The notes beneath the pieces were generated by a model. The model ran no database searches and was not told the origin of the DNA. It saw only the letters and a list, made by a program, of their open reading frames with translations. This document shows, piece after piece, positions 18,133 through 26,659 of a DNA stretch of 64,000 nucleotides (position 1 is its first letter; every line of letters begins with the position of its first letter). Source of the stretch: Lentimicrobium sp. L6 (GTDB taxonomy: Bacteria > Bacteroidota > Bacteroidia > Bacteroidales > UBA12170); NCBI RefSeq assembly GCF_013166655.1, contig NZ_JABKCA010000022.1, forward strand, positions 1 to 64,000, written 5' to 3'. Made by a program: the position numbers and the translations under genes.

Positions 18133-19425
18133 ATGGAATCAAAAGATGTAATCATTGTAGGATTAGACATTGGTACCACCAAAATTGCGGCCATAGTCGG
18201 GAGAAGAAACGAGCATGGAAAGATTGAAATTCTAAGCTCAGGAAAATCCGAATCAATTGGCGTAAAAAGAGGAGTGGTTTCCAATATTGAAAACACCGTT
18301 CAAAGCATTCAAAAAGCAGTGGTAGAAGCCGAAGCAAAATCGAATGTACAAATTGAATATGTAAATGTAGGTATAGCAGGACAGCATATCAAGAGTCTTC
18401 AGCACCGTGGAAATATCATCAGAAAGAATATTGACGATGAAATTAGCCAAGAAGATGTAGATCAACTAATGGATAATATGCGTAATCTGAACATGAGTCC
18501 AGGTGAAGAAATTATCGATGTCATTCCTCAGGAATATATTATCGATAACGAAGCAGGCATTAAAGAACCTGTGGGCATGTTGGGAAACTCATTAGAAGCC
18601 AATTTCCATATCATCATTGGACAAACCACCGCTGCTAAGAACATATACAAATGTGTAAAGAAAAGCAATTTAGACATTGTAGATCTAATATTAGAGCCTA
18701 TCGCCAGTGCCAGAGCAGTATTGAGTGATGAGGAAACAGAAGCCGGAGTTGCCTTAGTAGATATTGGAGGTGGAACGACCGACATTGCCATTTTCCACGA
18801 TGGAATCATTCGTCATACAGCCGTTATCCCTTTTGGAGGCGATGTAATTACGGAGGATGTTAAAGAAGGATGTTCTATCATTAAGAAACATGCTGAGGAA
18901 TTAAAAGTAAAATTTGGTTCTGCTTTGTCGGACGAGAACAAAGAGAATGAAATCGTAGCCATCCCAGGCCTCAGAGGAAGACCTCCTAAAGAGATTACCT
19001 TAAAAAACCTAGCCAATATTATTCAGGCTCGTGTGGAAGAAATCATAGAACATGTGTATTGGGAAATCAAAAACTCAGGATACGAGAATAAGCTGATCGC
19101 TGGTATCGTATTAACCGGTGGAGGATCCCAACTCAAACATCTGGTCCAACTCACCGAGTTTATAACCGGCATGGACACCAGAATTGGTTATCCAAACGAG
19201 CATTTGGCCGATGGTTCTCCAGAGGAATTATCAAGTCCAACCTATGCTACTGGTATTGGATTAGTTATTGAAGGATTTCAACGCTACGATGTAGAAAGTA
19301 GAAAAGAAAATTTCAAGATGAAAAACGATAAAGGAAAAGAAGAAGTTCCTGTGTCTTCCCCAAAAAGAAGATTTTTAGACAAAATCACCGACTTCTTCGA
19401 TCAGGATAATAACGAAATCGTGTAA
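18133..19425 (+). CDS. ftsA: Cell division protein FtsA
   Basis: A 430-residue actin-like ATPase that tethers FtsZ filaments to the membrane. The phosphate-1 loop 'GLDIGTTKIAA', phosphate-2 loop 'DIGGGTTDIA' and adenosine motif 'VLTGGGSQLKHL' are present. The C-terminal segment 'RRFLDKITDFFDQ' is a predicted amphipathic membrane-targeting helix. It is separated from ftsZ by 138 bp containing two inverted repeats, the largest gap inside the dcw cluster. Confidence 0.97.
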   Translation: MESKDVIIVGLDIGTTKIAAIVGRRNEHGKIEILSSGKSESIGVKRGVVSNIENTVQSIQKAVVEAEAKSNVQIEYVNVGIAGQHIKSLQHRGNIIRKNIDDEISQEDVDQLMDNMRNLNMSPGEEIIDVIPQEYIIDNEAGIKEPVGMLGNSLEANFHIIIGQTTAAKNIYKCVKKSNLDIVDLILEPIASARAVLSDEETEAGVALVDIGGGTTDIAIFHDGIIRHTAVIPFGGDVITEDVKEGCSIIKKHAEELKVKFGSALSDENKENEIVAIPGLRGRPPKEITLKNLANIIQARVEEIIEHVYWEIKNSGYENKLIAGIVLTGGGSQLKHLVQLTEFITGMDTRIGYPNEHLADGSPEELSSPTYATGIGLVIEGFQRYDVESRKENFKMKNDKGKEEVPVSSPKRRFLDKITDFFDQDNNEIV

Positions 19426-19563
19426 ATCTTTTTAGACTATCGAAATACTACACACGCATTGATAGTCGAGGATTATCAACATAGATTTTGTTAATAAAAG
19501 TTATTAATTTCCACTAATGAAGGAATTAGCGTTTATACATTAGTAAAATAAAATGAGAGGATT
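19426..19563 (+). promoter_or_regulatory. ftsZ leader with two inverted repeats
   Basis: Two perfect 7-bp inverted repeats lie in tandem: GACTATC (19435-19441) with GATAGTC (19461-19467), and ACTAATG (19513-19519) with CATTAGT (19538-19544). A purine run GAGAGG ends just before the ATG at 19564. They could be mRNA hairpins tuning ftsZ expression or protein-binding sites. No complete TTG/TAnnTTTG promoter was seen. Confidence 0.4.
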
Positions 19564-21102
19564 ATGTTAGCATTTGATTCACCAAAAGATCAGTCATCCA
19601 TAATAAAAGTATTAGGGGTAGGCGGAGGCGGCGGAAACGCTGTAAACCATATGTTTAGTCAAGGAATTCAAGGTGTAGATTTCATCTTGTGCAATACCGA
19701 TGCACAAGCTTTGGAATGCAGCCCAATTCCAACAAAAATACAGCTGGGTACCAGCTTAACAGAAGGTCGAGGCGCCGGCTCAAAACCAGAAGTTGGTCGC
19801 AATGCTGCCATCGAAGATATCGAAAAGATTAAAGAGGTACTGGAGGTTAACACCAAAATGTTGTTTATAACAGCTGGAATGGGTGGTGGCACGGGTACTG
19901 GAGCAGCTCCCGTTATTGCACAGGCCGCCGCAGAATTAGACATACTCACCGTGGGTATTGTTACTATTCCTTTTGGTTTCGAAGGCAGAAAGCGTAAGCA
20001 ACTGGCAGAAGCAGGTATCACTGAAATGAAAAAATACGTGGATACCATTCTTATTATCAGCAACGATAAATTAAGAGAGCTCCATGGCAATTTAAAACTA
20101 TCTGAAGCATTCAGCCGTGCTGACAACATTCTTGCAACTGCCGCAAAAGGTATTGCAGAAATTATCACTGTCACTGGATACATCAACGTGGATTTTGAAG
20201 ATGTGAAAACAGTAATGAAAGACAGCGGTGTTGCTATCATGGGTGCTGGAGTAGCCGAAGGCGAGAACAGAGCTATGGAAGCAGCTGAAATGGCATTGAA
20301 TTCACCATTATTGAATGATAATGATATTCATGGCGCCAACAATATGCTTCTTTACATTGCTACTGGTACAGATAGCGAAATTTCAATGGATGAAGTATCT
20401 GAAATCACAGATTATATCATAGATCAAACTGGTGAGCAATGTGAGGTGATTTGGGGTAGTGGTACAGACAAAAATTTAGGTAATTCTATTTCTATCACAT
20501 TAATTGCAACAGGTTTTGATAGAGAAGGAATGGCGACTAAGGAAGAGTCAACAGCAAAAACTGTTACACCTTTAAACGCAGAAGTTCCGGTAACAAAGCC
20601 ACAAGAAGTCCAAGCCACAGCAACTTCTCAAACTATTGATGCACCAACATTAATGTTAAAGAAAGAAGAAGAGCCCAAGATCGAACATCAGCTTTTTCAA
20701 GACTCTCAACCAAAAATGAGCACTCCTGAAACCAAGCAAAAAGAAGAAAAACAAGAAGAACCAAATATCATCATCAAAACACTAGGCGAAGATGCTCCAG
20801 AAGTTTCAGAAGTAAGCAATGAAAATGATATCAAAAATCCTGAGCCATCTAAAATTTCAGAAGAAAGTGAAAGAAAACTATCTGAAAGAGCTAAAAAACT
20901 CAGACAGCTATCCTATATCAATAAAAGCGGTAAAAATATTGATGAAATGGAGAACGTTCCTGCTTATAAAAGAAAAAATATACACATCTCACATACTGTT
21001 AGTTCACAAGAATCAGAAGTGGCTCGTTACTCCCTCTCAGATAACGAAGGCAACACTGAAATCAAAACTAATAACAGTTTTTTACATGATAATGTAGATT
21101 AA
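19564..21102 (+). CDS. ftsZ: Cell division GTPase FtsZ
   Basis: A 512-residue tubulin-like GTPase forming the division ring. The tubulin signature GGGTGTG is at 107-113. The core ends near residue 320, followed by a long acidic, low-complexity linker rich in Glu, Lys and Pro. Two conserved tail blocks follow: 'NVPAYKRKNI', the equivalent of the FtsA-binding C-terminal peptide, and an extreme C-terminus NNSFLHDNVD of the type seen in Bacteroidota. The functional peptide is therefore not at the very end. A good intrinsic terminator follows, closing the dcw cluster. Confidence 0.98.
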   Translation: MLAFDSPKDQSSIIKVLGVGGGGGNAVNHMFSQGIQGVDFILCNTDAQALECSPIPTKIQLGTSLTEGRGAGSKPEVGRNAAIEDIEKIKEVLEVNTKMLFITAGMGGGTGTGAAPVIAQAAAELDILTVGIVTIPFGFEGRKRKQLAEAGITEMKKYVDTILIISNDKLRELHGNLKLSEAFSRADNILATAAKGIAEIITVTGYINVDFEDVKTVMKDSGVAIMGAGVAEGENRAMEAAEMALNSPLLNDNDIHGANNMLLYIATGTDSEISMDEVSEITDYIIDQTGEQCEVIWGSGTDKNLGNSISITLIATGFDREGMATKEESTAKTVTPLNAEVPVTKPQEVQATATSQTIDAPTLMLKKEEEPKIEHQLFQDSQPKMSTPETKQKEEKQEEPNIIIKTLGEDAPEVSEVSNENDIKNPEPSKISEESERKLSERAKKLRQLSYINKSGKNIDEMENVPAYKRKNIHISHTVSSQESEVARYSLSDNEGNTEIKTNNSFLHDNVD

Positions 21103-21129
21103 TATTATAACATATAATCCTACCAACGA

Positions 21130-21163
21130 CCCCTTATCAAAATATGATAAGGGGTTTTGTTTT
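21130..21163 (+). terminator. Terminator of the dcw cluster
   Basis: A perfect 10-bp stem, CCCCTTATCA (21130-21139) with TGATAAGGGG (21145-21154), has a 5-base loop and is followed by TTTTGTTTT. It lies 28 bp after the ftsZ stop codon. Confidence 0.92.
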
Positions 21164-21239
21164 GGCTTTTCTTTTGATCAAAACGTCTTTAAAAATATCA
21201 TATTTGCTAAAATCAGACTAAGCCTATTCCTTAGATCAT

Positions 21240-21500
21240 TAATCGCCGGTTGCATTTCTTTTTTATTCCTGAGACCTAGGGACGGCTATTTTGACATCTC
21301 TACTCATTTACCTTGGGCGCAGCCCAAGGTTGAAATAATTGACCCTTTCAGGGTCTTATGATTCTGAACAACTTTACAATCATGCTTTCACTAAAAGGCA
21401 GCTTTTATTTAATTGTAAAAAAAAGGCTGAAAGTCTTTGTTAAAAATAGCCATGGGCAGCGCCCATGGTTAAGAACAATAGTTATATTTAGGTCGTCCAG
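21240..21500. repeat. Palindrome-rich intergenic element between ftsZ and yqeY
   Basis: Three perfect short palindromes lie within 160 bp: CCTTGGGC/GCCCAAGG (21311-21329), GACCCT/AGGGTC (21341-21355) and CCATGGGC/GCCCATGG (21450-21468), each with a 3-base loop. No reading frame was recognised. The composition is unlike the flanking AT-rich gaps. It resembles a REP- or MITE-like nonautonomous element, but no target duplication or transposase was found. Confidence 0.5.
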
Positions 21501-21661
21501 AAATTCAATTTAAAAAATTAATAACTCTGCCGACCACCTTCATGATTCAAGAAAGAACAATAATTAGATCATTTTTAAGTATTAAATAGATGTCATTTAT
21601 TGATTACAAACATCGTTTTACGAAAACACACAAACAACATACCAATAAACGCCTCTTTTAT

Positions 21662-21669
21662 TATCTTTG
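21662..21669 (+). promoter_or_regulatory. -7 promoter box for yqeY
   Basis: TATCTTTG fits TAnnTTTG and ends 14 bp before the ATG at 21684. No TTG is at the usual -33 distance. Its position also supports the shorter reading of the gene, because a start at 21600 would place the box inside the coding sequence. Confidence 0.45.
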
Positions 21670-21683
21670 CAAAAAATAATAAT

Positions 21684-22139
21684 ATGAGCTTAGAAATTTT
21701 AATCAATAACGATATTAAAGCTGCCATGATCAGCAAGGACAAGAAGAAATTAGGTGCATTAAGAGCTATAAAAGCCGCTCTTCTTCTTGAGAAAACCGGA
21801 AAAGACACCAATAGTGGCGAAATCCCTGAAACAGTGGAGCTTAAAATTTTACAAAAGTTGGTTAAGCAAAGAAGAGAATCTGCTGATATTTTTACCAAAC
21901 AAAACAGACCTGAACTAGCAGAAGATGAAGTTTACGAAGCCGATATCATTCAAGCTTACCTTCCTCAACAAATGGATGAAGCTTCACTCAGAAAAGAGAT
22001 AGCAGAAATCATTGAAATCACAGGTGCTTCTAGCATGAAAGACATGGGGAAATTGATGGGAATGGCCAGTAAAAAGTTTGCAGGAAAAGCCGATAGCAAA
22101 ACCATAAGTAGCTTAGTAAAAGAGCTTTTATTGGGCTAA
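21684..22139 (+). CDS. GatB/YqeY-like protein
   Basis: A 151-residue helical protein of the YqeY family, related to the tail domain of the amidotransferase subunit GatB. Features are 'LGALRAIKAALL', 'LQKLVKQRRESADIF' and the C-terminal 'KDMGKLMGMASKKFAGKAD' type block that resembles the GatB tRNA-binding tail. A role in tRNA-related metabolism is suspected for the family but not proven. The ATG at 21684 fits the family N-terminus and a -7 box just upstream. A longer frame from 21600 adds an unconserved tail. Genomes of Bacteroidota commonly place this gene after ftsZ. Confidence 0.88.
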   Translation: MSLEILINNDIKAAMISKDKKKLGALRAIKAALLLEKTGKDTNSGEIPETVELKILQKLVKQRRESADIFTKQNRPELAEDEVYEADIIQAYLPQQMDEASLRKEIAEIIEITGASSMKDMGKLMGMASKKFAGKADSKTISSLVKELLLG

Positions 22140-22180
22140 TATTTTTTGGCTAAAAAAGCTTAGTCCATTTAATAATTCCA

Positions 22181-22188
22181 TATATTTG
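22181..22188 (+). promoter_or_regulatory. Possible -7 box for the tRNA-Pro transcript
   Basis: TATATTTG matches TAnnTTTG and lies 97 bp before the mature tRNA 5' end. The leader between them contains an imperfect inverted repeat (22203-22212 with 22251-22261) that could fold in the precursor. No -33 TTG was found. Confidence 0.4.
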
Positions 22189-22285
22189 CAGCCGCAATTC
22201 GAGGTTTATCTTACTATTTGGCTTTTGCATATTTTTCAAGAGTAGAAACCAAGATAAATCCCCCCTAAAATTGCAGCACAGAAAT

Positions 22286-22358
<73 letters not shown>

Positions 22359-22368
22359 CATAAATTCA

Positions 22369-22403
22369 AAAAGAGTTATAGATTTATTCTATAGCTCTTT
22401 TTC
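22369..22403 (+). terminator. Terminator after tRNA-Pro
   Basis: AAAGAGTTATAGA and TCTATAGCTCTTT pair with one mismatch around a 5-base loop, followed by a T-rich tract. It begins about 10 bp after the tRNA 3' end. Confidence 0.8.
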
Positions 22404-22697
22404 TTTTTCACTCTATTTTGATAAAAAACTATTAGGGCGGAATAAGTGAGATTTATTTTGTTTTCCCAGTAACAACAACTTATAAACAAGGCGATTTTTT
22501 CTAAACCTATCTATCAAACAATCAGACCTTCATACCCAATAATTTCTTATATTTACAAGGAAGTATCTATTACCAATTACAAAGCAAGCCTGCTTGTATT
22601 TTGAATGAATGAAATATTCTATAAGTATTCGTACTTATTCACCATATTCATTTTCAAAATCCATGGTAGATACTAAAAACATTTTAATTCTAGTTAT

Positions 22698-23885
22698 ATG
22701 CAAAACACAATAGAACAAATAAAATCCTTATCAGAGAAATATCGAGATTATACCGCAGAGAATCTTTCTAAGCTGGTTAAAATAAAGTCTTTAAGCACGC
22801 AGGAAAAAGAAGTTCAGCTCGAACTCAAACGACAAATGGAGGAGGCTGGGTTTGATGAAGTGAGGATAGATGGCCTAGGCAATGTGATAGGAAGAATTGG
22901 TAATGGAAGCACAATATTAGCTATCGATGGTCACATGGACACAGTGGATAATGGAAATCTGAGTAACTGGGATTTCGATCCTCTCGGCGGGGAGATAAAA
23001 GATGGATATGTTCATGGCCGAGGCACCGTTGATCAAGAAGGAGGCCCTGCGGCTTTTGTTACTTCTGGAAGGATTTTAAAAGAACTTGGCTTCGATAAAG
23101 ATTTGACTATATACTTTGTAGGAAGCGTAATGGAGGAAGATTGCGATGGACTATGCTGGAAATATTTGGTAGAAGAGGAAAAAATAAAACCCGACTTCGC
23201 CATCAGCACTGAACCTACCAATCTAAATATTTATCGTGGACATAGAGGAAGAATGGAAATGCATGTGAGTTTCTATGGAGTTTCTTCCCACGGCTCGGCT
23301 CCCGAAAGAGGCAAAAACGCCATTTATTTGGCTTCAAAAGTGGCTCTTGAAATTGAAAAGCTCAATGAACGATTGGCCTACGATGAGTTTTTAGGGAAAG
23401 GAAGCGTGACCATCTCTGAATTTGTTTCTGAAAGTCCATCACTATGCGCAGTTTCTGATTTTGCCAGATTACATTTAGATCGCCGCCTCACTTGGGGAGA
23501 AACTAAAGAATCTGCTGTAAAAGAAATTGAAGACCTTCTAGAAGGATTAAATGCCAAAGTTGAAGTATTAGACTATTCGGAGGAGGCCTATACTGGATTA
23601 ACCTACGGCATGGAGAAATATTATCCAACCTGGAAAATCCCAGAAGACCATCAAGTGGTTCAAACGGGTGTACAAGCTTATGAGGCACTTTATGCCAAAA
23701 AACCAAAAGTCGACAAGTGGACCTTCTCAACCAATGGAGTAGTTATCAATGGCATATACAAAATTCCAATGATAGGTTTTGGTCCTGGAAACGAAGTTCT
23801 GGCTCATGCACCAAATGAAAAAGTGGCCATCAACGATTTAGTGATAGCCTCTGCATTTTACGCCGCATTTGCTTATAAGCTTTAA
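22698..23885 (+). CDS. ygeY: YgeY-family M20 metallohydrolase (purine/selenium-linked cluster)
   Basis: A 395-residue M20 peptidase-like hydrolase. The two-zinc site is visible as 'DGHMDT' (His79, Asp81), 'GRGTVDQEGG' (Asp112) and 'MEEDCDG' (Glu146/147), with a dimerisation lid in the middle. YgeY proteins occur in clusters with molybdenum hydroxylases, and in gut bacteria these clusters are tied to anaerobic uric acid breakdown. The natural substrate is not settled; hydrolysis of an N-carbamoyl or amide intermediate is plausible. It is the first of two plus-strand genes that converge on the rest of the cluster. The 294 bp in front shows only a weak TATATTTA box (22548-22555). Confidence 0.88.
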   Translation: MQNTIEQIKSLSEKYRDYTAENLSKLVKIKSLSTQEKEVQLELKRQMEEAGFDEVRIDGLGNVIGRIGNGSTILAIDGHMDTVDNGNLSNWDFDPLGGEIKDGYVHGRGTVDQEGGPAAFVTSGRILKELGFDKDLTIYFVGSVMEEDCDGLCWKYLVEEEKIKPDFAISTEPTNLNIYRGHRGRMEMHVSFYGVSSHGSAPERGKNAIYLASKVALEIEKLNERLAYDEFLGKGSVTISEFVSESPSLCAVSDFARLHLDRRLTWGETKESAVKEIEDLLEGLNAKVEVLDYSEEAYTGLTYGMEKYYPTWKIPEDHQVVQTGVQAYEALYAKKPKVDKWTFSTNGVVINGIYKIPMIGFGPGNEVLAHAPNEKVAINDLVIASAFYAAFAYKL

Positions 23886-24059
23886 ATCTTGAACAAAAAC
23901 AGATTCCACTCAAAGAAATCGCAAAGAACTTTCGCAAAGAACGCATAAGAAAAAAAAGAGAAATGATTAGTCAGAATTGAATTTTTAAAAATTAAACATC
24001 AAACCTCTTAACCTTTATCAACTGATATCTATTCACTGTTAACTATTAACTTTTAAAAT
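23886..24059. repeat. Short gap with CGCAAAGA-type repeats
   Basis: The gap between ygeY and ygeW contains repeated units close to CGCAAAGAAC (about 23919-23945). The same family occurs near 31815, 37685 and 39125. No terminator or promoter was recognised, so ygeY and ygeW may be co-transcribed. Confidence 0.45.
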
Positions 24060-25247
24060 ATGAACATACAAGACAAAATTAAAACCCTAGCTCAATTAGA
24101 CACCGATCTATTCGGAAAAGACTTCTTATTAACCTGGGAAAAAAGCGACGATGAATTAAAAGCTATATTAGAAATTGCTGCCATTTTAAAACAAATGCGT
24201 GATGAGAATATCTCTCCAAAAGTATTCGACTCTGGTTTAGCCGTTTCCATATTTAGAGACAATTCCACCCGAACTCGTTTTTCTTTTGCCTCCGCTGCTA
24301 ACCTCCTCGGAATGGCCGTGCAAGATATGGATGAAACCAAATCACAAATCGCCCACGGAGAGACCGTGAGAGAAACCGCGAACATGATCTCATTTCTTAC
24401 AGATGCCATTGGAATCCGTGATGATATGTACCTTGGGGAAGGCCATAAATACATGCGTGAAGTAGCCGAAGCTTTAGATGAAGGTTATGAAAAGAAAGTA
24501 CTTCCAAACCGCCCAGGAATTGTAAACTTACAATGTGATATGGATCACCCTACTCAATCCATGGCCGATTTATTACATCTTAAAAATGAGTTTGGTTCCT
24601 TAGAGAATTTAAAAGGAAAGAAAATAGTCATGAGCTGGGCTTACTCTCCTAGCTATGGAAAACCCATGTCGGTGCCACAAGGAATTATTGCATTGATGAC
24701 TCGCTATGGAATGGATGTGGAATTGACCTATCCTGAAGGCTATGATTTAATTCCTGAAATCGTGGATATTGCGAAGGACAATGCGGAGAAAAGTGGTGGT
24801 TCTTTTAAAGTAAGTCATGATATGTCCAAAGCCATGAAAGATGCAGATATTGTATATCCTAAAAGTTGGGCACCTTTCCATATTATGCAAGAGCGTACAG
24901 AGTTATTGAAAAACAAAGACGTTGAAGGCTTAGAGAAATTGGAGCAGAAAGCTCTAGAAAATAATGCCAAGTTCAAAGACTGGGAGTACTCTGAGGAAAT
25001 GCGCAAAACCACAAAAGATGGGGATGCTTTATATATGCATTGTCTGCCAGCAGATATTTCTGATGTTTCTTGTAAAGATGGAGAAGTAGAAGCAGAAGTA
25101 TTTGAGAAATATAGAATCAAAACCTATCACGAAGCGGGTTTTAAACCTTATATTATTGCTGCTATGATGTTTGCCAATAAATTTAAAAATCCTGTCGCTG
25201 TATTGCAAGGAATTTTAGATTCTGGTGCCAAGCGGGTTCGCTTTTAG
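24060..25247 (+). CDS. ygeW: Knotted carbamoyltransferase YgeW
   Basis: A 395-residue member of the aspartate/ornithine carbamoyltransferase superfamily. The carbamoyl phosphate loop is STRTR (69-73), with 'MDHPTQSMADLL' in the middle and 'MHCLPADI' in the second domain. Length and motifs match the YgeW branch, whose members have a trefoil-knotted second domain and an uncertain carbamoyl acceptor. In purine catabolic clusters such an enzyme may run backwards, releasing carbamoyl phosphate for ATP formation (inference; no carbamate kinase gene is in the window). The stop codon at 25245 is only 4 bp from a large palindrome, and its 3' end is overlapped by the reading frame of the convergent hyuA. 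Confidence 0.9.
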   Translation: MNIQDKIKTLAQLDTDLFGKDFLLTWEKSDDELKAILEIAAILKQMRDENISPKVFDSGLAVSIFRDNSTRTRFSFASAANLLGMAVQDMDETKSQIAHGETVRETANMISFLTDAIGIRDDMYLGEGHKYMREVAEALDEGYEKKVLPNRPGIVNLQCDMDHPTQSMADLLHLKNEFGSLENLKGKKIVMSWAYSPSYGKPMSVPQGIIALMTRYGMDVELTYPEGYDLIPEIVDIAKDNAEKSGGSFKVSHDMSKAMKDADIVYPKSWAPFHIMQERTELLKNKDVEGLEKLEQKALENNAKFKDWEYSEEMRKTTKDGDALYMHCLPADISDVSCKDGEVEAEVFEKYRIKTYHEAGFKPYIIAAMMFANKFKNPVAVLQGILDSGAKRVRF

Positions 25248-26462
25248 AGTTAGGGTCGTCGACCCGCTTTGCGGGTTGACGACCCTAATATCAGCATCGG
25301 AGCCAATAGCTATTTGGCCTTTTTGAGGAAATAGGCCAAAGGTTTTGGCTGCATTGGTGGATGTGATAGCTACGTATTCTTGTAGTGTGATTCTATTTTC
25401 TAAGACTCCATGTTTATAGATAAGGTTTAATCTTTGCTCCACTCCTCTTGTGCCATTGGGAATTTTTCTGAAATCGTCTTTTCCCAATGCTTTTTGTTCT
25501 TTGGTAAATGGACAGTGATCTGTTCCTATGGTGGAGACCACTCCAGATTTTATGGCTGCCCATAAGGCTTCTTGATCTTCTTTTTTTCTTGGAGGAGGGC
25601 TCATGATAAAATTAGCTGCTGTTTCAAAATCTTCTTCATAAATAGAGTCATCATAGAGCAAATATTGTGGACAAGTTTCAGCTATCACTTGCTGACCTTT
25701 ATCCTGTGCTGCAGCTATATAAACCAGTGATTCTTTGGCCGAAACGTGAACTATGTAAATAGGACAATCGGCTTGTGTTGCTAATTCTATAGCTCTTTTT
25801 ACGGCTTGTGCTTCCCATTTTGCTGGACGAGAAATGGCATGATACTTCGGACTTCTTTTATTTTCTGCATAAAGTCGATTTCTAGCCTCCTCTATTTTAT
25901 CTCCCATTTCGCAATGTAGCGTTACCATTCCGCCATGTTTTGCTACTGCTTTCATTACTTTTAATAGCACATCATCGTCTAAGCCAATACTGTCTTTATA
26001 GGCCATATAGACTTTGAAACTTTTGTATCCATCTTTAATGCATTGCGCTATTTCTTGCTCCATGGAATCGCGCCATTCTATGGGACTCACATGAAAATAA
26101 CAATCAATAAGGCTATTTCTTGCTTCCTCTTGACGTTCTTTTATGGCATCTTGAAGGCTTTGTCCTTTTTGGGGTGTTACAAAATCTATGATAGTGGTGG
26201 TTCCACCTTTGAATGCTGCTTTGCTTCCTGATTCAAAATCGTCGGCAGAGAAACCTGCTGGTGTTGGAAGATGCATGTGTACGTGAGGGTCTATTCCTCC
26301 TGGAAATACATATTTGCCTTCTGCGTCTATGATTTTAGCTTTTTTAGATTGGACCTTTAGTTCTTTTCCTATTTCTAAGATTTTTCCATTCTTGCAGAGG
26401 ATGTCGGCGGAGTTTGTGGAATCTGCGTTTATGATATTTGCGTTTTTTATTAGTATTTCCAT
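25215..26462 (-). CDS. hyuA: HyuA-like dihydropyrimidinase/hydantoinase, C-terminally truncated
   Basis: A 415-residue cyclic amidohydrolase. The binuclear metal site is complete: His60 and His62 (HVH), the carbamylated Lys150 (SFKVY), His183, His239 and Asp315 (GTDH). Homologues run to about 460 residues. Here recognisable sequence stops at Ile392, and residues 393-415 are translated from a palindrome (25252-25286) and then from the antisense of the ygeW 3' end. About 50 C-terminal residues, which in this family help build the beta-sandwich and subunit contacts, are missing. The enzyme may be active with altered oligomerisation, or be a decaying gene. Its role in the cluster would be opening a cyclic amide formed during purine breakdown. 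Confidence 0.82.
   Translation of the reverse strand: MEILIKNANIINADSTNSADILCKNGKILEIGKELKVQSKKAKIIDAEGKYVFPGGIDPHVHMHLPTPAGFSADDFESGSKAAFKGGTTTIIDFVTPQKGQSLQDAIKERQEEARNSLIDCYFHVSPIEWRDSMEQEIAQCIKDGYKSFKVYMAYKDSIGLDDDVLLKVMKAVAKHGGMVTLHCEMGDKIEEARNRLYAENKRSPKYHAISRPAKWEAQAVKRAIELATQADCPIYIVHVSAKESLVYIAAAQDKGQQVIAETCPQYLLYDDSIYEEDFETAANFIMSPPPRKKEDQEALWAAIKSGVVSTIGTDHCPFTKEQKALGKDDFRKIPNGTRGVEQRLNLIYKHGVLENRITLQEYVAITSTNAAKTFGLFPQKGQIAIGSDADIRVVNPQSGSTTLTLKANPLGTRI
25252..25286. repeat. 35-bp palindrome at the hyuA/ygeW junction
   Basis: Two 16-base arms (AGGGTCGTCGACCCGC and its near-perfect reverse complement, one mismatch that would be G-U in RNA) flank a TTT loop. It sits exactly between the last conserved hyuA codon (25287) and 4 bp past the ygeW stop. 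No T tract follows, so it is not a classical terminator, although it could pause transcription between convergent genes. Confidence 0.85.
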
Positions 26463-26659
26463 TTTAAATTTGCTTTGACAAAGCCTTTTTTAAATTATTC
26501 TTTCATTTTAATTTCATACATCGCAGATGAGGAGATGACTCTTTCCTGAATACTTTGGGCTGCTTTGAAAACCTTTTTTTACTTATCACCCAGCACTTTG
26601 TGCTGAGCTATAAATATTGCGCTGCTCTGCAGCTTTGATATTTCACAATGAAAAAAGCA
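26463..26659. repeat. hyuA-ssnA gap with two small hairpins
   Basis: CAGCAC/GTGCTG (26591-26605) and GCTGC/GCAGC (26621-26633), each with a 3-base loop, lie 15 bp apart just past the ssnA stop codon. They do not match the other palindromes in sequence. No U tract follows on the minus strand, so they are more likely REP-like elements or mRNA stabilisers than terminators. Confidence 0.45.

Noticed and set aside
18253-18465. Open frames antisense to ftsA
   Set aside because: Short, overlapping a conserved gene, with no domain or promoter.
19668-20240. 190-codon open frame antisense to ftsZ
   Set aside because: It mirrors the strongly conserved ftsZ coding sequence, has no recognisable domain and no promoter; it is a codon-bias shadow.
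22189-22285. Leader before tRNA-Pro considered as a riboswitch or T-box
   Set aside because: It contains only one imperfect stem and precedes a tRNA, not a biosynthetic gene; precursor processing explains it better.
25252-25286. Palindrome considered as a transcription terminator
   Set aside because: No T run follows on either strand. It is better described as a REP-like palindrome, though weak termination between convergent genes is possible.
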